A DNA stretch of 64,000 bases from Haliotis asinina. Its lineage: Eukaryota; Mollusca; Gastropoda; Lepetellida; Haliotidae. Where the stretch lies: assembly GCF_037392515.1 (NCBI RefSeq), contig NC_090288.1, positions 61,055,673 to 61,119,672 on the forward strand, written 5' to 3'. Below, piece by piece: positions 23,474-36,391 of this stretch (the stretch's first letter is position 1; the number at the start of each line of letters is the position of its first letter). The position numbers and the translations under genes were made by a program. Below the pieces are notes generated by a model that was given only the letters and a program-made list of their open reading frames with translations, did not search any database and was not told the origin of the DNA.

Positions 23474-23535
23474 CTGTCGTGTTTCACTGTTGGAACACTC
23501 GCTGTGGCTTCACGTGTCGCACTGGCCTTTTTATA
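23474..23535 (-). promoter_or_regulatory. TATA box and non-coding first exon of the two-module gene
   Basis: On the minus strand tataaaaagg lies at 23535-23526, followed about 50 bases on by cacgacag|gtactg, a good donor at 23474/23473. The next acceptor is cctgtttcag at 23089, one base before the start codon. The transcription start is therefore expected near 23505, with an intron of 385 bp in the 5' UTR. The broken and intact paralogs also have an acceptor one base before their ATG (ccag|aatg), so this UTR intron looks like a family trait. Confidence 0.6.
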
Positions 23536-23819
23536 CTGTGAAAGTCTAAAGGATAGGCTGCTAGAAAGCTCACCTGAACAAGCCACTCCATGTCTGGATA
23601 TAGGTCATAGTTATCGGTTTGACCTTTTGCTTGAAATTGCTTTTGACGTCCGTTAATGCGACCCTTGTATTTCCAAAACGGTTTGTATCAAAAGCATAGG
23701 TTCTAAAGAGTTACAGTAAATTTTGACTGTATATAATCACATGAGAAGTGGGGACGTTGCCCCCTTTGGAAATATACGGTGACTAAAGTAGTTAAAGGCA
23801 TAAAATGTAATCAGAAAAA

Positions 23820-24040
23820 AACTACTTCAAGGCTTATGGTAAAAAAGGCGTATGATATCGCCGAAGAAGTTCAGAGTTTATGGTAAAATGACATAGGTAG
23901 TCTTTGAAAGTACGGCAAAGCTTATGATAAAATGACGTAGGTAATCGCGGGAAGTACTTCAAAGCTTATGGTAACATGGTATAGGTAACTGCGGTAAGTA
24001 CATCAAGACTTATGCCCGAATGGCGTACCTAGTCGCTGAG
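23820..24040. repeat. Degenerate tandem repeat, period about 52 bp
   Basis: Four to five units with the pattern agtacttcaaagcttatggt, then aaaatgacgtaggta and a tcgc.gg block. Flanking sequence (23660-23820 and 24041-24330) shows nothing recognisable. Confidence 0.65.
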
Positions 24041-24334
24041 TAATGACACAAGGTTTGTCCGATCGCAGTCTCGGGTAAACGTCTGAGAAAGCCAGCGGCA
24101 AATAACATATAAGAACCTGACACCGAGAATACAGGAGACGTTAGCGGCTGGAAATACGATGACCCATATGATTATCAATTACCATCTGCATTGTATTAGC
24201 CACCGAACCTGAAATGAGTAACGGTGTGTGCATCAGTTTTAACATTTTTTGTTTCCTTCAAGATTATCCATATACTGTGCAATATGTGCACGTACCTTGT
24301 ACATTGCTGTATCGTCATAGATGCCGTACACAAC

Positions 24335-25222
24335 GTTAGGTGAGTGAGTGGGTACGTACAGTTTTACAATATTCCAGATATATGGCAGCGGTCTGTAAAT
24401 GATAGAGCCTGGGTCAGATAATCCAGTGGTTAACAGTGTTTCTTTATATGTTTGTTATTAATTAAGTAATAATTATTATTGGGTCACAACATTTAGTGTT
24501 TTGAATGTTAAATATGATGGGTCACATTTCGTTTTAATATCTGGTCAACACTTTTAGCATTCTGGCATTCCGGAATTTATCCGCTCCTAGTTTTCGATGT
24601 TCACTTCTGGGATACTGTTTCGAGACCATTCTACAGTGTTGACGACATTCGTTTCTGCCCGAACTTTCGGGAAATGGCTTAGTAAATATATAAAAAGGCG
24701 TGTTGCCATGTGGAGGGCGACACTCACACTCATACCCATTCACATTACTGCCAACGCTTGAAATCCTGTCAATACCTGATTCTACATTATCTGATGTCGC
24801 ACCGATCGCTGTGTTTACATTTTGCCAGAGTTGATTCTCTCTCACACCAAGACTTTGAGTTTGCTATATTGTATTTTGTGACCCACTGACTTTGTCTGAT
24901 TTTGTCTCTCTTGAATTGTATCTGAAATCTGCATTGTTATATTGACTTGTGACTTTGTATACCTTGCTGTCGGTGTATAATAACAGAATTTGAACGTAAA
25001 CAACTTGTCTTTGTTCTGTTTTGCTGGTTTACAAGGGGATTTGTTAAATTGTTGTCACGGTAAATTCTTAACCGTAACAACAGCATGAGCATTAATCTGC
25101 ACAAATGGGATGCCATGACACGTGTCAACCAAGTTAGCGAGCCTGACCACCCGATCCTGTTATTCGCCACTTACAACAAGCATGGGTTACTGAAGGCCAG
25201 TTCTAAACCGAATCTTCACGTG
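24335..25222 (-). repeat. SINE-like repeat (family B) split by a family C insertion
   Basis: The left part, 24335-24428, reads gtgagtgagtg then attccagatatatggcagcg up to aatccagtggttaacag. The right part, 25080-25222, resumes aacagcatgagcattaatctg and runs to gcatgggttactgaaggcc. The short duplication aacag/aaca at the junction fits insertion of the family C element into an existing family B copy. Confidence 0.75.
24429..25079 (+). mobile_element. Non-autonomous element (family C), copy 2, nested in family B
   Basis: Contains aagtaataattattattggg, gtcacaacatttagtgtttt, and at the right end acaaggggatttgttaaatt, gtcacggtaaattcttaacc and gtaac. About 650 bp, longer than copies 1 and 3. The extra part (about 24540-24880) holds an open frame on the minus strand that matches nothing I know. 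Confidence 0.6.
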
Positions 25223-25401
25223 CCTCATCAATTAGGAAAGGGCATGCCATGCAAAGTTTAGTGGTTAGTATTTTCTGAGGTCAATGTATATATTTGTTTC
25301 ATATTTTCGTTATTTTCACTTTATATGACATATTTTCATCATAATAAATGCCTCATGATATGATGCTTCAGTGACAATAGCAATGGCCGATGTTCTCTTT
25401 A

Positions 25402-26411
25402 AAACTACACTCTTCAAAAAAATGAAATGCAAAACCCAAATGTCACTGAAAATTTGGTGTTATTCCAGGATGTGTAGATCAGCGGAAAACAAAGATACAT
25501 GAATTTTGTGGAGCAATGCCTGTACCTCCTGGATAAAGATCGAATCAGTCGTTGGATGTTCTGCTGTTCCCCATTCCCCCTGCTGCATGTGGAGCAACTG
25601 TTGAAGATTCTGTGGTGAATTACACCGTCGACGTACCCGTCTATCGACCTGATCCCAAAGGTGTTCGAATGGGTTTAGATCCGGGGATCTGGAAGGCCAG
25701 GGGAGGGTATTGATGTTGTTGTTGGTAGTCAGCTAGTCCACTGTGGCGAGTGCTGTGTGGTGCCTGGCGTTGTCCTGTTGGAAGAGCTGCCGTTGACAGT
25801 CAACAATGTGAAGGACAAGCGGACGGAGAATCTATTGATGTATCGATTGGTCGTCAGATTGCCTTGGACAAGCACAAGTTCAGATCTGCGGTTGTATGAG
25901 GTCGCTCCCCACACCATAACACTTCCATCACCGAATCTGTCCACGGTCTTGGACGGTCATTTGTCGAATTTGTTTGACGAAATCGATCCCACAATCGAGT
26001 TACTGTGCTTGGATGAACGTTGAATTCACTCTTTGATTGGCCAGCTTGCAATCGTCCAATTGCCTGATTTCGATCGGGGGCGTTGAGAATTTCCATTTTC
26101 GTGTACAGTACGTGCAAAGATCGTGGATGAAATTGGAATGTTACAGTCACATCCAATCAATGTGTACTCATGCTTTGCACGTGAGAAACAATCAATGTGC
26201 CTCATATTCGCGCTGCATGACATCCACGCACATCATGACAATCTTGATTGATAAAACCTTTCAACATAATTTATGGTTGCGTTTGGTCAAGCAGGATCTT
26301 ATCAATTACAGAAACAATGCGCAACCCTTAAAATGTTTGAGTTTACATATGTGTACAAAATTGTATCATTTTTGAATTTCATTTTGCGTTTCTTTTTTTT
26401 GAAGAGTGTAT
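25402..26411 (-). mobile_element. Tc1-like transposon with internal deletion
   Basis: Inverted ends are cactcttcaaaaaaatgaaa on the left and its counterpart tttttttttgaagagtg on the right, each next to TA, the expected Tc1/mariner target. The minus-strand transposase keeps RNQAIGRLQAGQSKSEF and HPSTVTRLWDRFRQTNSTND (the two helix-turn-helix halves). It then jumps directly to GDGSVMVWGATSYNRRSELV, so the stretch between the DNA-binding part and the second catalytic Asp is missing. Further on, WPSRSPDLNPFEHLWD carries the last catalytic motif. It cannot be autonomous. Confidence 0.85.
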
Positions 26412-26642
26412 TATGTTATGGTGCCATATTTGATCAGGTGTACAACTGACTTGCCGTAGCACGCGTTTAAGACTGGTACCGCGCTGGGGAAGGGTTCGAA
26501 TGGTTTTTTTCCGAACACATTTTATATTCATGTTTAAATAACGCTTCCTAAACATATTCTAATATTCTCTACTACGGGGATCGCATAATCAGCAACGATG
26601 TTGTTGTGTATTCATTGTTTAGTTTTCTTTTTATTATAACCT

Positions 26643-26779
26643 GCGGTGGGGTAGCCTAGTGGCTACAGACAAAGACTCGAGTTCGACTTTCCACAAGGGT
26701 ACAATAAGTGAAGCTCATTTCTGGTGTCCCCCGCCGTGATGTTGCTGGAATATTGCTAAAACAGGCCACTCACTCACTC
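26643..26779 (+). repeat. tRNA-derived SINE (family A)
   Basis: Starts ggtggggtagcctagtggct (A-box-like), then gagttcgactttcc (B-box-like) and the body gtgtcccccgccgtgatgtt, gctggaatattgctaaaa, ending (actc)n. Confidence 0.85.
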
Positions 26780-28425
26780 TTTTTTCTAAGCAAAAGGAAT
26801 TCCTGCAGTTGAAGACAGCATACATTATTTGAATTTTACAGACACTTTTCTACTCAGCACAAGGTTTCTGGTCCTTTGATCACTTGACTTTAGTCAGTCT
26901 ACTGGCCTCCGTTGCAAGAGGTCTGGAGTGCTGTCGTGCAAAGTGAGTTTCGCAAACGCCTGTGGTGACGTGGTGTTTTGTCGATTAATTCCTGACCTAC
27001 CCAGTTCAAAAGTTTCAAATGAAATAACGACATTTTGACGTCACTGTAGTTATCAAGGGGTTAAACTTAATGGATGTATTTGGTATCAGCTATATATGTC
27101 ACTGTATTTAAACAATTTGTAGAAATTGTCAGGTAGGAACAGTGGTAATACCTCCTGAATTGTTGAATGTTATACTTAGATATACAATTTATACACAGGA
27201 GGCGGGCGAACCCAATGGGTAAAGCGTTCGCCCATCACCATGATGACCCTGTTTATTACTCCACTTCCCATAAGTGTTTTATTGCATACATATGCAAAAC
27301 ATTTTCTTCATAGGAGTACTATGAATCACATGTGTATAAATGTCTGACACATGATTGTAAAGTGTTATATTTGTGACCTCTTCTCGACGTTTGCTTGAGA
27401 ATTATTGCGGTTGTTGTAAAGCATATTAATACTTCCAGTTGAGGCAGGTTAGATTGTTACAGATTTACAGCCATGTTTCTGAGAGATGAGGGGTATTGAA
27501 AAGTGTTACCATCAGTGCATATCGTATTGATTTCAGTAAATACTGTCGTTCTAACGTTTTGAAAGAATAGTCAACTGTGTAATTCTTACAGTACAATCTG
27601 ATTTGTTTGGTGAATGCCATCAAATGAACAGATCGATTCAGATGATCCACTCGATTGTCTGGTTCATACTCGATTTTCTATAGACATACGGCTAATAGCG
27701 GAAATATTCTTCAACACATGAACATGACATGGCAAGTCATTTCTGTTGTTACAGGACGGGACATTGCCCTTTTTACTTGTTCACGAACACACTCCAGCTA
27801 ATCTGAGCCAGATGGTGTGTGATTGAGTTTTACCAGACAGTAATCTTATCTTCCTTCACTCATGAACACTTACTATAGTAGATCAAACTCACTGCTATCT
27901 TGCTTTGTCACACAGTAAACTTTGACTGATTTACCAGAACATGGTAAATATCTACGCAACAGAGAGTACACACAGGAAAACTAGATCTGACCATAGGATT
28001 CTAAGCGCAAGAAGCAGCTGAATCATGCTTACTCACAATACAAAACACACAAAAAGTGTTTTCAATCAATATTAACAGTACGTGGCTCACAGGTAGACAA
28101 CACACACTACAGCTGTTCATAATATAACCGAAGGTATAATTACTATGTTTCACATTCAGGGTTTTGTGTGACGCTCAAATGTGACAGGTACCCACAAATG
28201 TGACAGGTACGCACAAATGTTTATAATGGAAAAAAATCGTTATTGTTGACTGTACCCACAACACATCCCTGACTTTGGTGTGAGTTTGGTTGTTTCTTTC
28301 ATAGCATTCATGTGCATAATTTTGTCCACCAGTCCACATGACGAATGATTCATTTGAGGCCATTTAAATTTTTGCATCAAAATGTACAGTTTTCCACACC
28401 TTTACTTCACGGAAACTTCATATTG
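26780..28425. other. No gene recognised; a few repeat fragments
   Basis: A partial tRNA-like SINE near 27199-27275 (gggtaaagcgttcgcccatc) and a family B scrap near 27646-27720. Around 28188-28215 a 21-bp direct repeat (aatgtgacaggtac then cacaaatg). The rest shows nothing supported. Confidence 0.5.
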
Positions 28426-28429
28426 ACTT

Positions 28430-29500
28430 CATGGGGCCTTTGAAATATCAATTTGACGGAGTCGGTGGAAAACCTGAAATTTACATATTGAATAGAATGC
28501 AGCAAAGAGGGTTCGGGTGTTTCTGGCACAGTCAGGCTGCTCAAACTTTTCATAAGCTCATCCCTTGCACCCTTTCACACACAGCACAGACAGCAAATAG
28601 CACGTCTCTGAGGAAGTGCCACCTAGTTGAATTCACCAAGATCTTTTCAGAGAATATGGAAACATACCCCACTCACAGAAGGCTGTGCTGCCGTTGGGGA
28701 ATATGGGCACAGTCCTGATCTGCGCTTAGAGATAACGAGATACCACACCAAGGCGTTGAGAACATGGGGATCAAGACGACGGTTTACCTGAGATGCAAGA
28801 GCTATTTTAAAAGCTAGGTAAACATAGCTGCCATGTTTTCCCTGGAACTTGTCAATCACGCCGCAGTCAATAGGGACATAACATTTAATGACACGTGTAA
28901 TTTCCTTCATCAGGTACGGTCAGGATTTGAGTCTCGAATTCTTCTCAAGGTGTATAAAGAATTTTATAGTTGTCATGTCCTCAGCATTTCCTGAATGGTC
29001 TTGGGAGTCGAATATAAGGGAAGAACCACACCATCATGTTGCTAAAGATACTGCGTTTGCACTTTGCTTGACATCCAGTGACAAGGTGTTGGACAGTGTC
29101 GTTAAATCCGTTCCATAATGCGCATTTCATGTTTACATTTTGACGTAAAATCACACAATGACGCTTATCTGTGTGAAGTGACTGAGCAGCAAACTCATTC
29201 CATCTGTCTTCATCCATGCAAGGGACTGAGCATAGCTGCGCCCTTCAACACACTGCACATAAACAAGGTGCAGCAATCTGTGCAGATTTGATATGGCACT
29301 GTGTTTGCTTACACTCATGTCTGTTGTGTGGTAGACAGCCATAAACACAACCAAAATGAACGTTAAGGTTCTGTCCAATATCGGTAGCTCTTTTTAGGTA
29401 ACGGTGGTATGCTTGAATCATTTTCATCATTTGGCACAATGCAATTGTGTCATAAGAACCTCCACGACATTGTCGTACCTGACACATACTGAGGGAAAAG
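28430..29500 (-). pseudogene. Decayed coding relic of unknown family
   Basis: Several minus-strand frames read like pieces of one former protein. 28910-28647 has VIKCYVPIDCGVIDKFQGKH, then LDPHVLNALVWYLVISKRRS and GLCPYSP; 29217-28981 has LWNGFNDTVQHLVTGCQ; further upstream is a Cys/His-rich stretch (CVYGCLPHNRHECKQTQCH). Codon-like texture and the regular cysteine spacing suggest a real ancestor, perhaps an element-encoded protein, but I do not recognise the family. The pieces lie in more than one frame with stops between them. Confidence 0.35.
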
Positions 29501-29675
29501 AAAGGTAGAGGCTATGTTGTCTGATATTCAGCATATGAGGTTGTCTATTAGGGCTGTAACGATGCATAGAGCTATCGATAGATTGCAATTGTTGAGCCTC
29601 CAATAGCAATTAATTGATGTCAGAAAGGAAAACTTATCAACGCATCAATAGTATCAAGTCTATGAGTGAGACTAG

Positions 29676-30080
29676 TTTTACACCGCACTCAGCAATATTC
29701 CAGCTATATGGCGGCGGTATGTGAATAATTGAGTCTCGACCAAACAATCCAGTGATCAACAGTATGAACATCAATCTGCGCAATCGGGAACCGATGACAT
29801 GTCATGTTTCAACCAAGTCAGCGAGCCGTCTGAACAGTCACCCTTATTGTCTATTTCCCTGTCTCCCCATCCACAGTCACCCTATTGTCTATATTCTTGT
29901 TTCGCCCACTCAATAATACCGAAAAGGTATGAGAAGACGACTGGACCATCAGTACTTGTATTCGGCCCGATGTTTGATGTGAAGCCAGACCATATGATCC
30001 TGTTAGTCGTGTCTTGCGACAAACGTGGGCTACTGAAGGCCAATATTCTAGCCTGGACCTTCACAGGTAGCACCGATGGC
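29676..30080 (-). repeat. SINE-like repeat (family B) split by a minisatellite-bearing insert
   Basis: 29676-29832 carries caccgcactcagcaatattc, agctatatggcggcgg and aaccgatgacatgtc. Family B resumes at about 29985 with gaccatatgatcctgttagt and ends with gggctactgaaggcc. The roughly 150-bp insert holds two units of the agtcaccctattgtctat minisatellite and a tail (ggtatgagaagacgactgg) that recurs at 36604. Confidence 0.7.
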
Positions 30081-30214
30081 ATGTATGACTATTGATAGTG
30101 TAGAAAGTGACTTCGATTGTTAAAATGCAGCGCAAAATACAGTTCCGTTTTCTTTTTTCTTGCATTAGTATTGCAACGGTTGGTCGCAACTGACTATATC
30201 TATTGCAATAGTTG

Positions 30215-30425
30215 TTTTCTCAACAGTCACCCCTATCGTCCATATCCTTGTTTTCTCCTCAACAGTCATCCCTGTGGTCTCTATCCTTGTTTACTCTTAA
30301 ACAGTCATCCCTATTGTCTCTATCCTTGATTTCTCCTCAACAGTCACCTTTATTGTCTACGTCCTTGTTTTCCCCTCAACAGTCACCCCTATTGTCTATA
30401 TTCTTGTTTCTCCCTCAACAGTCAC
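30215..30425. repeat. Minisatellite of about 38 bp (left of LINE copy 2)
   Basis: Five to six units built on ctcaacagtcacccctattg, then tctatatccttgttttctcc. It continues on the other side of the LINE at 36392-36600, so the LINE split one array. Confidence 0.9.
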
Positions 30426-33400
30426 GGCACCCGTGAACGGCCACCTCCTCGTGGTGGGTGCTGGGTAACGCTGACAGCCGTTCATCCCCGTTGTGGACCC
30501 GGGAGTATAATTGGTCCACTAACCCGTTTGCCGTAGGTTGCGGCCCTGTGTCGGTGGAGGAGGGGATCCTGGTGGTTGAGGGCATGGGAGCAGGACCATT
30601 GTTCCTATTGCTCAACACACCACTTTGGCCCTTACTTCACATAGACGGGTTGTTGAATGGGCCCGGTTCAACCAATCGGCTGGTCATGCCAAGCCCTGTG
30701 CATGGACTGTGTATGTGTCATTGCACAAATTTTATTTGGAATTGTTTGAATTTTCTTGGCACTGCTATTGATCTCTAACTTTTTGGATTGTGAAATATGA
30801 TAACATGAACTTTGCCTAGAGTCTTATGCCAGAAGGCGGTGGCTTATGGGCCAATCTGGTGGATCAATTATTTACAATTCTTCTTCTGGAGTATATCATC
30901 TGAGTACCCTTGGTGCTGCCGGAGACCCACTTGTTTTTAGCATTGTCCTTGTGATACTCCGTGGTGGGTGGGGAGCTCAGATGATGAACCATATTAAAGT
31001 AACTATGGCTTACACAACCCCCATTAAAAGAAACAAGCGTCAACTTGACAATGATGATGATGAACTACGACCGTCTATTCCGACCACTGAATACTGGTCA
31101 CGATTTCTAGTGATCGAGACTCTTGACAAATCACCTTTCAAATTAAACCCATTTGTGGTATCTAAAGGTATACATGACATCGCAGGTGAGGTACGAATTA
31201 TCACACGACTGCGTTTAGGTTCCCTACTTGTAGAATGTAGCAGGAAACAGCAATCAACCAACCTGTTGTCAACTGAGCTGTTTGTTGGCGTCCAGGTTTC
31301 AGTTACTCAACACAAGACTCTGAACATGAGCAAAGGGATTGTTAGAGACCGAGATCAATTGTTTGCAGATATGACTGAGTTTGACATCTTATCAGAAATG
31401 AAAGATCAAGGGGTGACTTTTGTTAAAAGATTCACAACACGGATAAACTCAGAAACAAAACCTACTAACACATATCTCTTCCACTTCTCTTCTCCAAGTA
31501 TTCCAAAATCAGTATGAGCAGGATATTGTAATATCAGTTTTGATACTTACATCCCCAACCCGCTCAGGTGTTTTAAATGTCAGAAATATGGACACGGTGT
31601 AAATACCTGCACATTGTTGTGTGTGCTCACTGTGGTGAGTAAACACACACAACAGAAGATTGTGGCAGTGATTTCAAAAAATGCACCAACTGCTCAGGCG
31701 ATCATTCGTCATTTTCTAAAAAGTGTCCAATTTGGAAAGAGCAAATGGAGATAAACAGAATAACGTTTACTCAAAATATCTTCTTTTCTGAGGCAAAAAA
31801 AAATAGTAAAGAGATCTGATCTTCCAGAAAGTTATGCTACAGTGGCGTAAACATCATCTGAGTCTAGCTCTAAAAGAACAAAATCACCCACAGGCTGCCA
31901 AACTACCCTGACGTTGGTAAATTGCGATTCTCCACAGCTTTTGTACCCTGCTATATCATATCAGACTGAGGAATCACTTCCTAGTACATCAAAGTCTTCT
32001 TCTGATCACAAATCATCAACATCTCAGTCACACTCGAAGTCTCAATCGACAGCTGATGGTCAGTAAACTGTTAAAAGTAAACCTAAGCCTAAGCCTGATG
32101 CTTCTAAACAACAAAGTGGCAGAGCTCCTAAAGGGTCACAAAATAGAATTCAATTGTTCAACAAATATGGGTCTCTTGAAGACATGGACGTTTCTGAAAA
32201 CGTCCATTCTAGGGCACATAGCTTGTCGCCCTCCAAAAGAGAGGGGTAGATCCCCAATAAATCCCCCTAAAAGATAGTTTATTCCAATAATATTGTACAG
32301 TGGAATTGCAGAGGACTGAGGACTAATTTACATGAATTACAGCTATTGGTCCAAGATTTTACACCTTCAGCATTATGTCTCCAAGAGACATATTTAAAAC
32401 AAACAGATATATTGACCTTTATCATTTTAATGCATACCATTGTTTTTCACCTCCGGGTGATAGGGCCACTGACGGATCATCACCCATTCTAGTCAGACAA
32501 AACGTTATTCAAAGCCCTGTTCCACTTATCACTAATATGCAGGCTGTTGCAGTGAGAATTGCTTTACATGTAGCGTTTACGCTATGCTCTCTCTATATTT
32601 CGCCGTCTTCGACGTTTGCCAAAACCGATCTTCAAGCTCTATATGACCAACTCCCGAAGCCCTGTATTATAATGGGAGATTTAAATGGGCACAACCCACT
32701 CTGGGGTAGTGTAAATACAAACACAAAAGGTAAATTGTTGGAGGACTTTTGTTCTGACAATGATTTATGTATTTATAATGATGGCTCCAGCACATATTTA
32801 CACCCTGGTACAGGGACTTATTCTGCTCTCGACTTGTCACTGACAATTCGAATGGTCAGTCCAAGAAAACCTCTGTGGAAGTGACCATTTTCCCACTCCA
32901 TCATCAAGGCAGAATATTAAAAAAGGCTAATTGAGCTCTATATGAAACACTGTGTGCTGAAAGACGTAAACCTGAACGTTTTATTGCCGTTCCTGATGCT
33001 GTTAAAAGTTTTTCTGATGAACTGAATTCCATAGCTGATGAGTGTATACCATAGACCTCTGCAGCTCCACATATTCGAAAACCAATGCAAACAAGCTAGG
33101 AAGGCAAGGAAAAAAGCAGAACATTATTTCCGTCGCCATCCTATGGTGCATAATTATGTATCCAAAATACATTCTCGGACACCCATGTCCAAGGTATGGA
33201 ACATGGTCCAGAAAATTAAAGGTAAAGGTACTAAATTATGTATCCAAAATACATTCTCGGACACCCATGTCCAAGGTATGGAACATGGTCCAGAAAATTA
33301 AAGGTAAAGGTACTAAATCTACTGTCCATCATCTTAAACATGGAGATCAATTACTTACTGATAAATCAGATATTGCGAATAAACTGGGCGAAACCCTCGC

Positions 33401-36391
33401 TAAACATTCTTCCTCTTCTAATTATATACCTAAATTTCAGCAGTATCAAAGACAACAAGAAAAGAAAACTATTAATTTCAATTCTGATAATGGGGAAGAT
33501 TATAATGAAACGTTTTCTATTCATGAACTCCATACTGCTCTTGATCAAGCTCATGACACTGCTACAGGAGCTGATAACATACATTATCAACTCCTGAAGC
33601 ACTTACCAGAATCCTGTTTAGAGACGCTCTTATCAATTTTTGATGATATTTGGACTTCCGGGAAATTTCCCTCTTCATGGCGTGACGCTATAGTAAAACC
33701 AGTACCTAAACCTGGACGTGATCATACGGATCCATCCAATTATCATCCGATTTCATTAACTAGCTGTGTTTGCAAGACCATGGAACGCATGATAAATAAT
33801 CGTCTTGTTTGGTACTTGGAAACAAATAACCTCATAACAGATATACAATGTGGTTTCCGTAAAAGCAGAAGTACTGTCGATCACTTAGTGCTTTTGGAAT
33901 CATTTGTGAAAATCGCGCTGATTAATAAACAACACGATGTGTCTATCGTTTTTTATCTTGAGAAGGCATGTGACACAACCTGAGTATACAGCATTTTGAG
34001 AGATTTACATGATTTCGGTTTGAGAGGTCGTTTGCCTGGATTCATAGCCAACTTTTTAAATAACAGACAATTTCAAGTCCGCGTGGGTTCTACCCTGTCT
34101 GATCATTACACTCAGGATCAGGGTGTTCCACAAGGCAGTATTTTGTCAGTCACACTTTTTAGTATAAAGATAAATAGTTTATCAAAAGTTTTAAACGATT
34201 CAATTGAAGGATCGTTATTTGTGGATGATTTTGATGTTGCTTGTCGTGGGAAAGAGATGGATACTATTGAACGGCAACTGCAGCTGTGTTTAAACAAAAT
34301 AGATAAATGGTGTGTTGAAAATGGCTTCAAATTTTCTAAATCAAAAACCAATTGTATACACTTCTGCGTAAATATATACCTCATGAAGACCCAGAACTAT
34401 TTCTAAGTGACACTCCTATCAAAGTTGTCAAGGAGGCTAAGTTCTTGGGACTCATTTTTGATGCACATTTGACCTTTCTACCCCATATTAAGTCCCTAAA
34501 AGCCAAATGCTTGAAGGCACTCGATTTATTAAAGGTTGTTTCTAATTCAAAGTGGGGAGGGGATCAGACTACCCTCCTTCACTTATACAGATCACTGGTC
34601 CGCTCAAAACTTGATTATGGCTCCATCGCATATGGTGGAGCCTGCAAAAGCAGCCTGAAACTATTAGATTCTGTTCATCACCAAGGTCTAAGACTTTGTC
34701 TTGGTTCCTTCAGAACGTCACCTATTGACAGCCTCTATGTTGAGGTCGATGAACCATCTCTTACACAACGTCGTATTAAATTATCCTTACAATACATTAC
34801 TAAATCACACTCTAATCTAACCCTGAATACAACTGTGTGTTCAATCCACTTTATGAGGATTTGTACGGTAAGAAGTCTTCTCTTGTTCCACCACTAGGGC
34901 ACAGAATTAAACCCTTTCTTTCTTCAACCGGCATTCAGCTGGAGAGCATAGCTCCTTCCCGTCCTCTTTCTTCTCCTCCTTGGCAGTGAGTTAGGCCACA
35001 AGTTGACCTAACATTAACTACATTTAAAAAATCAGAAACGAATGAATTACAGTATAAACAAGAATATAATCAATTGAAACATAAATATAGCAATTATAAA
35101 TGCTTATTTACAGATGGTTCCAAGGACAATGGCGCAGTGGCTTGTGCCACTGTCATTGGATCCAAAACAATATCTTCTAGATTACCAGATAATAGTTCTA
35201 TTTTTAAAGCAGAAGCTAACGCCATACTAACGCCACTTAAATACATACAAAGGCACCCTAAACATAAACAGTACATAATCTATTCCGACTCTCTTTCTTG
35301 CCTTCAGGCTATTAAAATATTTATTGTAAACATCCACTTTTAATTGAAATTATTGAATTGTACAATAATCTTGCTACTGGCCAGTGCGACATTGTCCGTT
35401 GTTGGTTACCTAGTCATGTGGGCATTTCTGGTAACACAATGGCCGATCTTGCTGCTAAGGCAACACTCAACAAACCTGTGACACCACGTCTTATTCCATA
35501 CTCAGATTATAAAGCTACAATAAGAAGATCTTATATCCGTGATCTGATAAAAATAAAACCTTATATCGGTTATACTTACTTGGGTTGTCAGTCCAGATTT
35601 GAGGAGGTCATTATGCGACGATGTCGCATTGGCCATACGAGGTATACTCACGATTATCTATCAAAAAGTGAAGATCCTCCGTGTTGTATCCCTTGTGATG
35701 AAAGAATCACAGTCAAGCATGTCCTGCTTGACTGTGTTAAATATTCCATCACAAGGGATAAATGTTTTAATTCACGAACTTTGAAGGATCTTTTTAATAA
35801 TGTTAGCTCTCATTTAATTATTGCATTTTAAAAAGAATTAGTTTGCTAAATGAATTGTAAATAGATAAATATTTTATGCTTGGGAGTTTGAATCAGTAAC
35901 TTAGACTGTTAGTGGCTGTATCCTTGAGGGGGGTTAAAGCACAGTAAAATTATTGTCCTCCTGAGAGGGTACGTAAGTCCCAAAACATTTGAAGTCAAAT
36001 TTGATCTTCCATTTTTCTAGCCGTAGTATTTCTGTCATTTTAATTTGTGGCTAATCTTGCATACAATCACCAGCAGCTGAGGGGATGGTGTAAATCCAGC
36101 TAGGGACCATGCAGGTAGCAGAAGTACTGTAAGTCCCCATGGCCCCTAGTATGGTGATCTACCTTCAGTTGTTGGTGATCTATATAATCTGTTTTTATAT
36201 TGTGTTGTCTGAATAGGGATATTAGTAACTTTTCACGCTAGTTTTATTTCTTATTGTGATATTCTAGTTGTTTTACTGTCCTTCGTAGACAAGTTTTTAT
36301 CATATACATAGATTCCTTTTTTAAGAATGCTCTCGTCACGATATGGCTGCAATACTGCCGATGTGACGTTAAATATTAACTCACTCACCCA
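30426..36391 (+). mobile_element. Full-length decayed LINE (I/Jockey-like, with RNase H), copy 2
   Basis: Same architecture and same 5' end as copy 1 (ggcacccgtgaacggccac), with the same tail gttaaatatta plus actcactcacccactc. ORF1 begins MAYTTPIKRNKR at 31005 and is interrupted at 31515. Knuckles follow, among them RCFKCQKYGHGVNTC. ORF2 pieces show IMGDLNGHNPLWGS, LTSCVCKTMERMINNRL, QCGFRKSRSTVDHLV, GVPQGSILSV, FVDDFDV, LFTDGSKDNGAVA and GNTMADLAAKA. It has a deletion at the end of the endonuclease (about 32850-32890), an 86-bp tandem duplication at 33145-33317, and several stops and frame changes. It is more damaged than copy 1. ctcaacagtca at both flanks (30414-30424 and 36392-36402) may be a target duplication or minisatellite units. 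Confidence 0.9.
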
